Of a stretch of DNA of 64,000 bases, positions 24,851 through 36,237 are shown piece after piece. Location: NCBI GenBank assembly GCA_950295325.1, contig OX485803.1, positions 77,083,554 through 77,147,553 on the forward strand. The letters are read 5' to 3'. The number at the start of each line of letters is the position of its first letter. The first letter of the stretch is position 1. This DNA is from Polytrichum commune. Lineage: Eukaryota; Streptophyta; Polytrichopsida; Polytrichales; Polytrichaceae. The notes below the pieces were generated by a model, which had not been told where the DNA came from, ran no database searches, and worked only from the letters and a program-made list of their open reading frames with translations. The translations under genes and the position numbers were made by a program.

Positions 24851-25541
24851 CCACAACCCTTTTTTCGGGGGTTTCCAAAGGTGGTTTAAAATAATATTAA
24901 TATTATGCCATGTTAATTCTATTAACTAGTCTATGTTAATCAACTTCATAGGAAGAAAAAACATATCTCTTTTGAAGTACAACATGCATGTAATGTCTTA
25001 CTCATACACGCCTTTAAATAGTAATTATTGTCATTCAAACTAATGTTATTTTTCTATATTATTCACAAATAGCCATATTTTGCTCTCATGCTTTGATATA
25101 CTCCAAGTCTACAAAGCGCTGGAGCACCAAAACGTTCCAACCTAAAGGTATGCAATCTTTCATTTGTGATTCTAAAGAAAATAGTTCAAACTAAAATGTG
25201 CTTGCATGGAGTTTACCAAGTTATTTGAGAACAAAAGTTGGATGATTGTGATCTTTAGAACGTTATCAACAACCTACTTCACAAAGTTTCAACTTTCTAC
25301 ACTTGGAACGTTCATAGCATTTGAACAATGTGTTTTACTATGTGGAAAAGACCTAAACCCTTAGGAACTAATCTAAAAGTTTGCAAAATTAAGTAAGAGA
25401 AATTGCACACATGTCAAGGAGCAATAAATAGGTAATTGCTTCTAATTTATTTGGTTTCCATCTTGAACAAAGAGCACACAAACAAGTGGGATCTACATAT
25501 TGAAAGTAACAAGAAAGCCCAAAGTTATGGACATGTTTGCA
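24851..25541. other. Intergenic, no gene seen
   Basis: This is AT-rich sequence between the decayed LINE and the 3' end of the TNL gene model. It should contain the 3' UTR of that gene if the last exon at 25542-25757 is correct. Confidence 0.4.
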
Positions 25542-25757
25542 TTAGGCATCATGCCCAATATAGAGTTGCATGGGGTGGTCAAGCTTGTGAGACTTTGGGA
25601 GCCGGTCCGCATTTGCTCCATCATGGCAAGGTTCACACAAATCGAAGTCTGCACACTCTTCACAATGCCACCGTTGATTTTCAATGCGCATGGAACACCC
25701 TTCGCACAAATGTCGACTTGGTTCCCACATTAGGTTGCTCTTGTTGGCGCTATCCTC
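25542..25757 (-). other. ZZ-type zinc finger exon, BIG/UBR4-like
   Basis: This 72-codon open exon follows an acceptor (TTATGCAG) and ends in TAA. It has a complete ZZ ligand set: C-x2-C-x10-C-x2-C-x5-C-x2-C-x12-H-x3-H. From memory, the strings [13 protein letters not shown] and ADRLP...DHPM are much closer to the ZZ finger of plant BIG (UBR4/calossin family) than to those of HAC acetyltransferases. ZZ fingers bind peptides or histone tails and N-terminal degron-type ligands. The acceptor is in phase 0, matching the donor that ends the preceding TNL exon at 27155 on the same strand. Alternatives are a transposed BIG gene fragment unconnected to the TNL, or a remnant. The finger itself is clear; the fusion is inferred. 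Confidence 0.75.
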
Positions 25758-28700
25758 CTGCATAACAACACTTTTGACTCAATTTGTTGGTCGTATCTAC
25801 AAATTTGCCCATTGCTATGGCAACATGCGAATACTGTAGTATGTTGTCAACTTGTAAATGTCATGGTTCTTTCATAGTTCTCTACCTTCATTAAAACAAC
25901 TTGGATGATAGAATCTCAAGAAGAAAATAAAATGAAGTGATTTCTTCTTCATCTTCTTCTTAATGCATAGCATGGGAGGGCTTACTTCCTTGTTACCTTT
26001 TACTTATGCTATGATGCTTATAGGAAGCTTATCTTTAATAGGTTTCCCTTTTTGTACTGGATTTTACTCTAAAGATGCTATTTTAGAGCTCGCTTATACT
26101 AAATATACGATTAGTGGTAACTTTGCTTTCTGGTTGGGAAGTGTTCACATCCATAATGTCCAATTCAACAATCAAATCCATGCAATAAATGTACATGTTT
26201 CCTATCATAAATGTGGGAGAAGTTAGGATATAGGTTGTGCAACTAAATCAGTGAAGAAATTTGAAGATTGTTTATCTAGGTTAGGAGAGGAGGGTATGTA
26301 ATATGATTGTTGCAAAAGAAATTCTATTGGAGAAATAGAAAACATGGCTCAAGTTCAAAAACATGTGATGGTCACCTCATCAATTACTAGCGGAAAGCTT
26401 TCATTGTGAATATTTTCTTCATGTCATAAAGTCAATCTTGCTCAGATGTGAGATGTATTAAATGTGTATGATTCTTAGCCTATATATTGCAAAGCAATAT
26501 CGATGAGACCTTAGCAAACATACATACAATAAGATAGAGACATGAACTTCCCATGACAAGTGTAAATGAAGAGCCATTTTACCCAAGGGCTATACTCCGG
26601 TTGACACAAGTTATATTTCACCAAGGGGGAGGAGGAACATCCTGTAAGTTTTGTGTGCATGTGCCTCAACCATATATTATTATGGACACTAATATCTTAG
26701 CTTCTAGGACTTTTTGAGTCCTTTGAATTTTAAACAATGTCACTCTAATACATTTTAATGTACAACTTGACTATTTATAAATCTTGAGACCCTTGTATTT
26801 CCAATGTGCTACTTGAGACCCATAATACCTGACATTGAAATTATATTTTTTCACTCAAAGTAATCAAATAAGTGAAGAACGAGTTTTGGCATTTTGAAAT
26901 ATTTGGGTCACATTTAGCATGTACCAAATTATTGCCACATAAAACATGACATCTTTATTCTCCATCTTTGAATTTATAATAACAATTTTCTTATTTCAAA
27001 GTTGTGACATGTGTAGAGCTCAATATATATAATTATCATTAGTTACTTAATGTTTTGTTAAACCAAATGAGGCAAACCACCTCTTTTCTACCATTAGCTT
27101 TTATAAATCAACAACTCAAAACATAATGCATTATTTTGATTTGTTGGAACTTACCTCAACCATGATACAAGAGATTTTCATGGGGTCTTCAATGCTTTGT
27201 ATGCTCACATTGTTTTCCTTTTTAGAATTGCCACCCAATACCAACCTAGAAAACATCTCCATCATCTCTTGTGGCATGGTGTTGCTCGTACTTCCAACAT
27301 GCCCACCCCCTTTGACCATCATTTGCACCTCTCCTACCTCCCATTTGGAAGTATGCACGACACACACTGCGACTTCCTTCACTTTGACCGTCCAACCAAG
27401 ATATTTGGATGTTGCATACAAACATATCTTGTCCCCACACTTTGAATTACACACCAATGAGTTGCCTCTCCGCAATGTGCATATATACACTTGATCTTCA
27501 CTATCAGCATGCCGTAGGTTGAAAAGTTTATAGTTCTCAATTTGCACATTGTCTCGAATAAGGCGTGCCTCTATGGAACAACGAGAATCATAAAGTCCAT
27601 GACTGTCGATGTGCTTGGACCTACCTTGGTCGTGTGCTACTATGAAAAAAATGATAGCCAAACACTCCTCTTCGTTGGTGATGATGAAATATGTGCAACG
27701 TTTTGTGTCACACTCCACATATATTGGTCTTTGTCTCAAACCCATGCTTGCAACTGGAAAAGAATTATCGTAGTAACTAATAATTTGACAACTTGGTTCC
27801 ATCTGCAATTTCATCAAAGACAAAGAATTAATCTCCTTAACCTTCAACCTTGCACAATCCATACTAATTTCTAAAATTTTGAAAGCACACATCAAACATG
27901 CATTGGGACACAATGCTCCATCATTGCATATAACCTGTGTTATAACATTTAATTTGATCCATTTAAAATATTGATACGAATGGACCACAACAATCAATGT
28001 GTTTTCGATAAGATCCATGGTTAGTTTAATGCTTGATCAAAATATGCAATCAAGGGTTCAAGTTTACATTGATCACAATACTTAATAAAATGTGAAACTA
28101 ATGCTTACCTTTCTCCAATCATTGTCGTACAAAATGGAAACACTACTTCCACTTAGGTAGCACCTTTCCAAGACCACATTTGAGGACAATACAGAAGAAC
28201 ATTGTAATGTGCTACAACCCGAGAGATTGAGCTCTTTTAAAGCTTCCAAGGACTCTAAGTCATATAAGTATTTCAATGCTTCACAATTGCAAAGTGATAA
28301 AAATGTTAGCTTCTTCAATTTAGCAATTGATGGAATGAATGTGAGCTTACGACATGCCCCAAGATCAAGGACCTCCAAGGTCTTCGGAAGGCCTTCAATG
28401 GTGGTCAAGTTCCTACAATGTGACATGTTCAAATATCGTAAAGAACCCAAGTCCTCCAATACTTTAGGGGATATCACGATTCGATTGTGTTGCAAATCGA
28501 GGCGTGTAAGGGATGTCAATAGACCGAACTCTAAGTCTCTTCTTGCAATATCCTTGAGCGAACAACCTTGAAGATTAAGTTGAGTTAGAGCTTCTAGTTC
28601 TCCAAAGCCTTTTGGGAGCTCAATAAGGTCACGATTATAAACCAAGTCCAATGTTTTTAATCGCTTGAGGGAACTAAAAGTATCAGGTAGTTTTTGTAAT

Positions 28701-31700
28701 AGATTGATATCTTGAAGCCTCAACACCATCAACTTTGTAAAATGTTTGATATATGATGGGAGGCTTTGGACTTGGCTAGAAGACATTTCAAAATGATTTA
28801 ACATCACCAACCCAGTAATGGTCAAGGGCAATTCTTGCAAATCTTTGAAATTTTTCAATGTCAAATGTGTCAAATTGGTCAATTCTGAGAATGAGTCCGG
28901 CAATTTGGAGATGGTGGGTTTGTGATGATTGGCACCCAAGTGAATGTCCAACCAATCAAGGTTATGAAGTCGGCCAAAGTCGTCTGGGAGAGCTTGAAGT
29001 GGACATCCATGCAATTCCAAGAAGCGTAACCTTTGGAGTCCCATCATGGATGAAGGCAATTCCTGCAAATCTTTGAAATTTTTCATTGTCAAATGTGTTA
29101 AATTGGACAATTCCGAGAATGAGTCCGGCAATTTGGAGATGGTGGGTTTGTGATAATTGGCACCCAAGTCAATCTCCAACCAATCAAGCTTATGAAGTCG
29201 GCCAAAGTCATATGGGAAAGCTTGAAGTGGACATCCATGCAATTTCAAGAAGCGTAACCTCTGGAGTCCCATCATTGATGAAGGCAATTCTTGCAAATCT
29301 TTGAAATGTTTCATTGTCAAATCTGTTAAATTGGACAATTCCGCGAATGAGTCCGGCAATTTGGAGATGGTGGATTTGTGATGATTGGCACCCAAGTCAA
29401 TCTCCAACCAATCAAGCTTATGAAGTCGGCCAAAGTCATCTGGGAGAGCTTGAAGTGGACATCCATGCAATGTCAAGGAGTGTAACCTTTGGAGTCTCAT
29501 CATGGATGAAGACAATTCCTCCAAATATTTGAAATTCATCAATGTCAAATCTCTTAAATTGGACAATTCCGCGAATGAGTCCGGCAATTTGGAGATGGTG
29601 GGTTTGTGATGATTGACACCCAAGTCAATCTCCAACCAATCAAGCTTATGAAGTCGGCCAAAGTCATTCGGGAGAGCTTGAAGTGGACATCCATGCAATG
29701 TCAAGGAGTGTAACCTTTGGAGTCCCATCACGGATAAAGGCAATTCCTGCAAATATTTGAAATTTTTCAATGTCAAATCTCTTAACTTGGACAATTCCGC
29801 GAATGAGTCCGGCAATTTGGAGATGGTGGATTTGTGATGATTGGCACCCAAGTCAATGTTCAACCCATGAAGGTTACGAAGATGGCCAAAGTCATCTGGG
29901 AGAGCTTGAAGTGGACATCCATGCAATTCCAAGAAGCGTAACCTTTGGAGTCCCATCATGGATGAAGGCAATTCCTGCAAATCTTTGAAATTTTTCATTG
30001 TCAAATGTGTTAAATTGGACAATTCCGAGAATGAGTCCGGCAATTTGGAGATGGTGGGTTTATGATAATTGGCACCCAAGTCAATCTCCAACCAATCAAG
30101 CTTATGAAGTCGGCCAAAGTCATATGGGAAAGCTTGAAGTGGACATCCATGCAATTTCAAGAAGCGTAACCTCTGGAGTCCCATCATTGATGAAGGCAAT
30201 TCTTGCAAATCTTTGAAATGTTTCATTGTCAAATCTGTTAAATTGGACAATTCCGCGAATGAGTCCGGCAATTTGGAGATGGTGGATTTGTGATGATTGG
30301 CACCCAAGTCAATCTCCAACCAATCAAGCTTATGAAGTCGGCCAAAGTCATCTGGGAGAGCTTGAAGTGGACATCCATGCAATGTCAAGGAGTGTAACCT
30401 TTGGAGTCTCATCATGGATGAAGACAATTCCTCCAAATATTTGAAATTCATCAATGTCAAATCTCTTAAATTGGACAATTCCGCGAATGAGTCCGGCAAT
30501 TTGGAGATGGTGGGTTTGTGATGATTGACACCCAAGTCAATCTCCAACCAATCAAGCTTATGAAGTCGGCCAAAGTCATTCGGGAGAGCTTGAAGTGGAC
30601 ATCCATGCAATGTCAAGGAGTGTAACCTTTGGAGTCCCATCACGGATAAAGGCAATTCCTGCAAATATTTGAAATTTTTCAATGTCAAATCTCTTAACTT
30701 GGACAATTCCGCGAATGAGTCCGGCAATTTGGAGATGGTGGATTTGTGATGATTGGCACCCAAGTCAATGTTCAACCCATGAAGGTTACGAAGATGGCCA
30801 AAGTCATCTGGGAGAGCTTGAAGTGGACATCCATGCAATTCCAAGAAGCGTAACCTTTGGAGTCCCATCATGGATGAAGGCAATTCCTGCAAATCTTTGA
30901 AATTTTTCATTGTCAAATGTGTTAAATTGGACAATTCCGAGAATGAGTCCGGCAATTTGGAGATGGTGGGTTTATGATAATTGGCACCCAAGTCAATCTC
31001 CAACCAATCAAGCTTATGAAGTCGGCCAAAGTCATATGGGAAAGCTTGAAGTGGACATCCATGCAATTTCAAGAAGCGTAACCTTTGGAGTCCCATCATG
31101 GATGAAGGTAATTCTTGCAAATCTTTGAAATGTTTCATTGTCAAATCTGTTAAATTGGACAATTCCGAGAATGAGTCCGGCAATTTGGAGATGGTGGGTT
31201 TTCGATGATTGGCACCCAAGTCAATGTTCAACCCATGAAGGTTACGAAGGTGGCCAAAGTCATATGGGAGAGCTTGAAGTGGACATCCATGCAATTCCAA
31301 GAACCGTAACCTTTGGAGTCCCATCATGGATGAAGGCAATTCCTGCAAATATTTGAAATTTTTCAATGTCAAATCTCTTAAATTGGACAATTCCGCGAAT
31401 GAGTCCGGCAATTTGGAGATGGTGGATTTGTGATGATTGGCACCCAAGTCAATGTTCAACCCATGAAGGTTACGAAGATGGCCAAAGTCATCTGGGAGAG
31501 CTTGAAGTGGACATCCATGCAATATCAAGGAGTGTAACCTTTGGAGTCCCATCATGGATGAAGGCAATTCTTGCAAATCTTTGAAATTTTTCATTGTCAA
31601 ATGTGTTAAATTGGACAATTCCGAGAATGAGTCCGGCAATTTGGAGATGGTGGGTTGGTGATGATTGGCACCCAACGCAATATCCAAGCATTGAAGGTTA

Positions 31701-34700
31701 CGAAGTCGGCCAAAATCATCTGGGAGAGCTCGAAGTGGACAATTGTCTATTGTCAAGGATATCAAGTTCATTAGTCCAACTATGGTTGACGACATATCTA
31801 TAATATAGTTGCAGTTTGTCAAATTCAAGTTTTCCAAGTTTGAGAGCTCTGTAATTGCATTGGATATTTTGGAAGGAGAAGCATAGTTCTTATTATAATT
31901 GGGGGTTATAGGTATCGGGCATGCATGATGTTCATCATCCCCAAGAAAACCTGCCAAGCTACTATTATGTAGCGTCAATGTCCTCAACCTCTTGAATCCA
32001 TGTACATTGGAGGGATGTCCTCTACAATTTGTCAATTCCAATACCTCCAATGTATCACATAGATATAAAATTGAGGCTTGTGGCATCAAAATAGAATCTT
32101 CTTCAATAATGTGGAGCTTCAACACATTGAGATTGTGAAGTTGCTCAAAATCCTTTGGAAGGTAATGACATATAGGACCTTGTGCATTGAACGTTTTCAA
32201 TTTGGGAAAATGTTTCATAGTAGTGGGTAGTTCATGTAATGCAGTGCAGAGCTCAAGGTTTATATCTTCTAGATTGATTAGATGTGAAAACGTCTTCGGC
32301 AACTTTGACAATCCAGAACGACTAGCGTCAAATGTCACCAATCTTTGAAGGTTTCCAAACAACTCAGGCAATTCTCTCAACATTTCACATTGGTGGAGTT
32401 TAATCACTCTAAGGTTGTGTAGTTGGGCAATGGATTCAGGCAAATTTTTCAAACATATGCACCAATATAATGACAAATGCTCAAGTTCTTTTAGGTAGCC
32501 GATGGAATCAGGCAAGGTCTTCATAGTACGGCAAAATGCCAAATCCAACGTTTGTAGCCTTGATAGACTTCCAATATCTAGAGGGAGTTCTTTCAACATA
32601 TTACAGTTGTTGAGTAACAATATGCGTAATTGTGGAAAAGGTACCTGATGTGCAACATTAAAACGAATTATGTGATATGATCAAAGAGAAAGTTTGCAAA
32701 ACATTGTTAAAGCATGTTCCATATCCAAATAAAACAGATGCATCCGACTTCATTTGCTACCTAAATGCATATCCCTTCAATTGATATAATAAATCACATA
32801 TACATCAATGATTATTTATAATGCTAAATATATAGAAACTTATATAGATAACATAAGGTTCTAATGTCAAAATATTATGGTTTGTGGTGCAAAACAATGG
32901 ACAATGTTGTAACAAGATAAGCATGTCACATAACCAAATTTGAATATTATACCAAAGCCAAAGGCATATATCATATTTTTATAGCAATTATGACCCAAGA
33001 TGATTGGGGTTCAAAGTCTTGTAATACCTGCTCTCCCAATTTAGTGGGCCACAACCGCGTTAGATATTGGTTCGAATTTAAATCAAGCACTGCAAGATTG
33101 GACAAGTGCATTGTGGATGGTAACTCCAATAGCTTGGAGTTCTTAGACCATTTCAACCATCTAAGACTTTTCGGCCATGCCAAAAAATCACCCTCCACGT
33201 CACATTCTTGTAATATAAGAAACTGCAAACCACACATTGTTGCAAATTTGCTTGTTGCCACTGTTTCATGAGCTTGGCCTCCGGTTAAATACAATCCTTT
33301 AACTCGGTTTGATCCCTGTATTAGTTACAAAGCACAATATAAGATTGTTATGTTCTTTACAAATACATGAGTGTATTAAAAAACGTATACACTATGGATT
33401 TTGATTAATCATTATTCTACAAAACAACATGGACATTTGCCCGAATTAGTCTAAAAGCATTTAGCTCATAGTAGGATGACCTTTGCGGCCCTTAACAACT
33501 AATAGACTGGATCTATTTTTAAATTTTCATTCTTATTTGATTCACAACAATGAAGTATTCAACTTACACTAGAGGTGTCCAAAGCACTTCCAAAAACCTC
33601 CATCAATGTCAACAAGTGCTTCTACATGATGCTTTGAACTAGACATCTTGTGAACTATGATTTTTTTCTACATAGATGATATACCATCCCAAGTATCGTT
33701 CATTCCAAAACAAGTAGTCATATATTGGAATGTGAATTTCTAATAATTTGACAAAGCTTTCTTTATTGACTTCTCATTATGTTGAATTACCATCCAAAAT
33801 CTTGAAAATGTTGCATAAACAAGAAATAGTGTTTGAATCAATTATAATAAGTAAAAATTTCCAAAGACATGAAACATTTGTTTTTCCTAATGACCCCAAG
33901 ATTAAAACAATTGGTTAGGTACAATGTAGTACATAACATTATTCAGATCCATAACAATGTTTTGTGGGACTAACAATATTTTGAAGACTATTCCTCACAT
34001 TCAGACCCATAAAAATGTTTTGTGGAACTAACGGTTTTTTGTGGATTATTTCCCACATTTAGACTGAATGTGGGGAATATTCTCCACAAAATATTGTTAG
34101 TCACACTAAACACTGTTATGGATTTGAATAATCTTATGTTAGCATCCAAAAGTGTAACTTACTTGGTTTCCCTCCACCACGCTCCGTGAGCTCTCGGGAT
34201 TCCACAAGTGGCTTCGTTCTCCAGCAACATGCGATTGCCTCATCACCACCTCCTTTCCCATATCACATAAAATGTCATGCATTGATATTTTGTGCTCATC
34301 ACCATTTATTTTTATCAAAGACTTGTCCCTCAATATACGCAATGACAATTGTGGAGACCTGTATGAATCACAAGATTCCCATATCTTCATAGCAAAGTTT
34401 TCGTCCTTGCCTGCTAAAAAACAACTTATGTCAAGAAACATTTCTTTTTCTTGGTTATTAAGAGAGTCATAGCTTATTTTGAGCTTGTTTGAAATGTCAA
34501 CATTCATCCCCAAATCTGTGCTTGCTTGATGCCAATATATGACATCATTTGGGGTTTTCTTGTCATACAAAAAAGCTCCCATGACCTCCAATGCCAATGG
34601 AAGCCCACCACAAGCTTGAACAACATGCTTCGCAAGATCATGAAAACCGTCACTTGGTTCCTCACTACAAAATGCATGCCAATTGAATAGCCTTGACGAT

Positions 34701-36237
34701 TCAATAAAGGACAATCCTTTAACTTCATATAATGCATTTTCACCTTGTCCTTGAGTGATGTTGTTCAACAAATTTTGATCTCGGGATGTTACAAGAACAC
34801 AACTACCCAAACCCAAGGTCTTGATTTGAGGTATGAGAGAGTCAAATTGGCTTCTATTGTTTATGTCATCAATAATAATCAATACTCGCCGACTACCTAG
34901 CCGGTCAAACCAATAAGAAACATATTCTTTGTTGTTCTTGAGATCTTTTTGGAACATGTCATGTACCAATTGTTTTTGCATATCCAAAATAGAATTTTCC
35001 TTCACATCTTTCAAGAAGCATCGGCATTGAAATCTTTCACGTTGCTTTACAAAGTGGTTGTACACTTCTATGGCAAGGGTGGTTTTCCCTATGCCACCCA
35101 TACCGACAATGCCCATAATCTTAACAACATTGTCTTGAATCATGTCCATTCTGTGAACCACGTCTTTTGTAGAGTCTTCCAATGCCACTCGATGACGAGG
35201 ACTTGGTACATATTGGTATGGAGACAAAACATCTAGAACCGCATTCACAATTCTCTTCTTGAGTTTGGCTTCATCTCTACAAATGGAAATGATGCCACTT
35301 GGTTAAAATATCCTTCAAAACATAAAATCAATGACTATGAATTTGTTGAATTATGTTGGAAAACTTACTTGACATTAAAACAACAACTATGTGGAAAGGT
35401 CACATATGCTTGAGTTTTGATATTGTAAACTCACCCATTGACCTCTGTAAGGAGAAATCCTGTGATATTGGCAACCTCCAAGAGAGCAACCTCCCACCGT
35501 ATGATGTCTTCTTCCCGCCCTCGTGATTTATGCTTGATAAATGCATTTGCAAATGGTCCATCATGGGGCCGGCGTAGATGCATTGGATCAATATCAAAAT
35601 ATATTGGTAGAATTGGTTTTCCACTCTTGAGCATATCACACAACTCGTTAAGACAATATTTGGATTCCGCGTAACGCTTTGAGAATATGGCAACATGAAC
35701 ACCAACTCCAAGTAGTGCCTCATTGATGGAATGAAAGGCATGGTGCCCCTTTACTAGGGATTTTGCATCAAGAAAGGGATTGAGTCCAGCGGAGATGAGA
35801 GCTTCATTGAGGTGGCTAACAAACGTTAACTTTACATCAGGTCCTCGATGGTTCAAAAAAACATTATATTTTTTGTAAGATTGTAAGGTTTTAAAAGAAT
35901 CATCATCCAACAAAAGTCTTTGTTGGTTGTCCAACACGCTTGTTGATGGGCCTGCATCAAAATCCCTTTGGTGCTCCGGATTGGTATCCCCATCATGAAG
36001 ATATTGTAAAGCATGTCCTTCACTTGGGAAGCCTTGCAAAGTTTTTTGGACCATATGCTTTTGAAAACTATTTGCAATCGGCAAGTCTGGTGAAGAATCT
36101 TTGACTTGCAAATTTTGTTGCAAAGCACTTGTTGTGTCATTCAATGAAAGGGATGTGTGACCAGGTTCTTGAATACTGCAATGTCTCCCACAAATCCAGT
36201 GTAATATATTCGCTAGAAACGACCAACAACGCTCCAT
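25542..36237 (-). CDS. Giant TIR-NBS-LRR immune receptor, six exons, possible ZZ finger tail
   Basis: Six minus-strand exons join with GT/AG borders and matching phases: 36237-35435, 35276-34163, 33315-33028, 32644-28109, 27934-27155 and 25757-25542. They give 7,737 nt, about 2,578 aa. TNL proteins sense pathogen effectors and signal through TIR NADase activity; the role here is inferred from the family. Residues 1-123 are a non-conserved extension. The TIR spans about 124-265 ([10 protein letters not shown]; the Glu of [10 protein letters not shown] fits the catalytic position). NB-ARC spans about 268-638: P-loop GMGGIGKTT, kinase-2 RVLIIIDDI (TNL-type), [22 protein letters not shown] and MHD. 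LRRs fill about 640-2247, including 13 tandem 76-aa units. Residues 2248-2507 look like a post-LRR C-JID-type domain. The final exon is a ZZ finger. Exons 1-4 are firm, exon 5 probable, exon 6 tentative; without it the protein ends shortly after 27155. It is far longer than usual TNLs (about 1,000-1,400 aa). Confidence 0.85.
25972..26145 (+). pseudogene. nad5: Nuclear copy of a mitochondrial nad5 fragment (NUMT)
   Basis: The frame reads [15 protein letters not shown], then [20 protein letters not shown], then [10 protein letters not shown]. This is a highly conserved stretch of NADH dehydrogenase subunit 5, a proton-pumping membrane subunit of complex I. Only about 58 codons are present. Sequence on both sides is unrelated to nad5, so it is an isolated insert and not a gene. 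The frame is still open, suggesting a recent transfer. It lies in the putative last intron of the TNL gene, on the opposite strand. Confidence 0.88.
28830..31770 (-). repeat. 13 tandem 228-bp units coding for LRRs, with a 912-bp higher-order repeat
   Basis: The landmark ISKLPDSF and its surroundings recur 13 times at an exact 228-bp spacing (register positions 28858 to 31594). Each unit codes for 76 residues, about three leucine-rich repeats of 23-29 residues: (L)[18 protein letters not shown], [18 protein letters not shown] and a longer one with IDLGANHHK. Units 4-7 and 8-11, counted from the N-terminus, are almost identical blocks of four (912 bp), and unit 12 again matches units 4 and 8. 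This implies a recent duplication by unequal exchange. No unit carries a stop or frameshift, so the array is under coding constraint or is very young. Confidence 0.95.
33938..34132. repeat. Inverted-repeat structure in TNL intron 3 of the gene model
   Basis: About 70 bases at 33938-34007 reappear inverted at 34062-34132. The middle (34008-34064) is a diverged direct copy of the left arm, so there are two direct copies and one inverted copy of one unit. It lies between the exons 34163 and 33315, close to the donor. It is probably a small MITE or its rearranged remnant. Confidence 0.65.

Noticed and set aside
25963-26226. Functional nad5 gene in the nucleus
   Set aside because: Only about 58 of several hundred codons are present, and the flanks are unrelated to nad5.
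28830-31770. Regularly spaced repeats resembling a CRISPR-like array
   Set aside because: The units are 228 bp, contiguous, in frame and code for LRRs. There are no short repeats with unique spacers, and this is a plant nuclear sequence.
28858-31803. A dozen plus-strand open frames of 72 codons at 228-bp spacing
   Set aside because: They are antisense shadows of the LRR units on the minus strand. They recur only because the coding repeat recurs.
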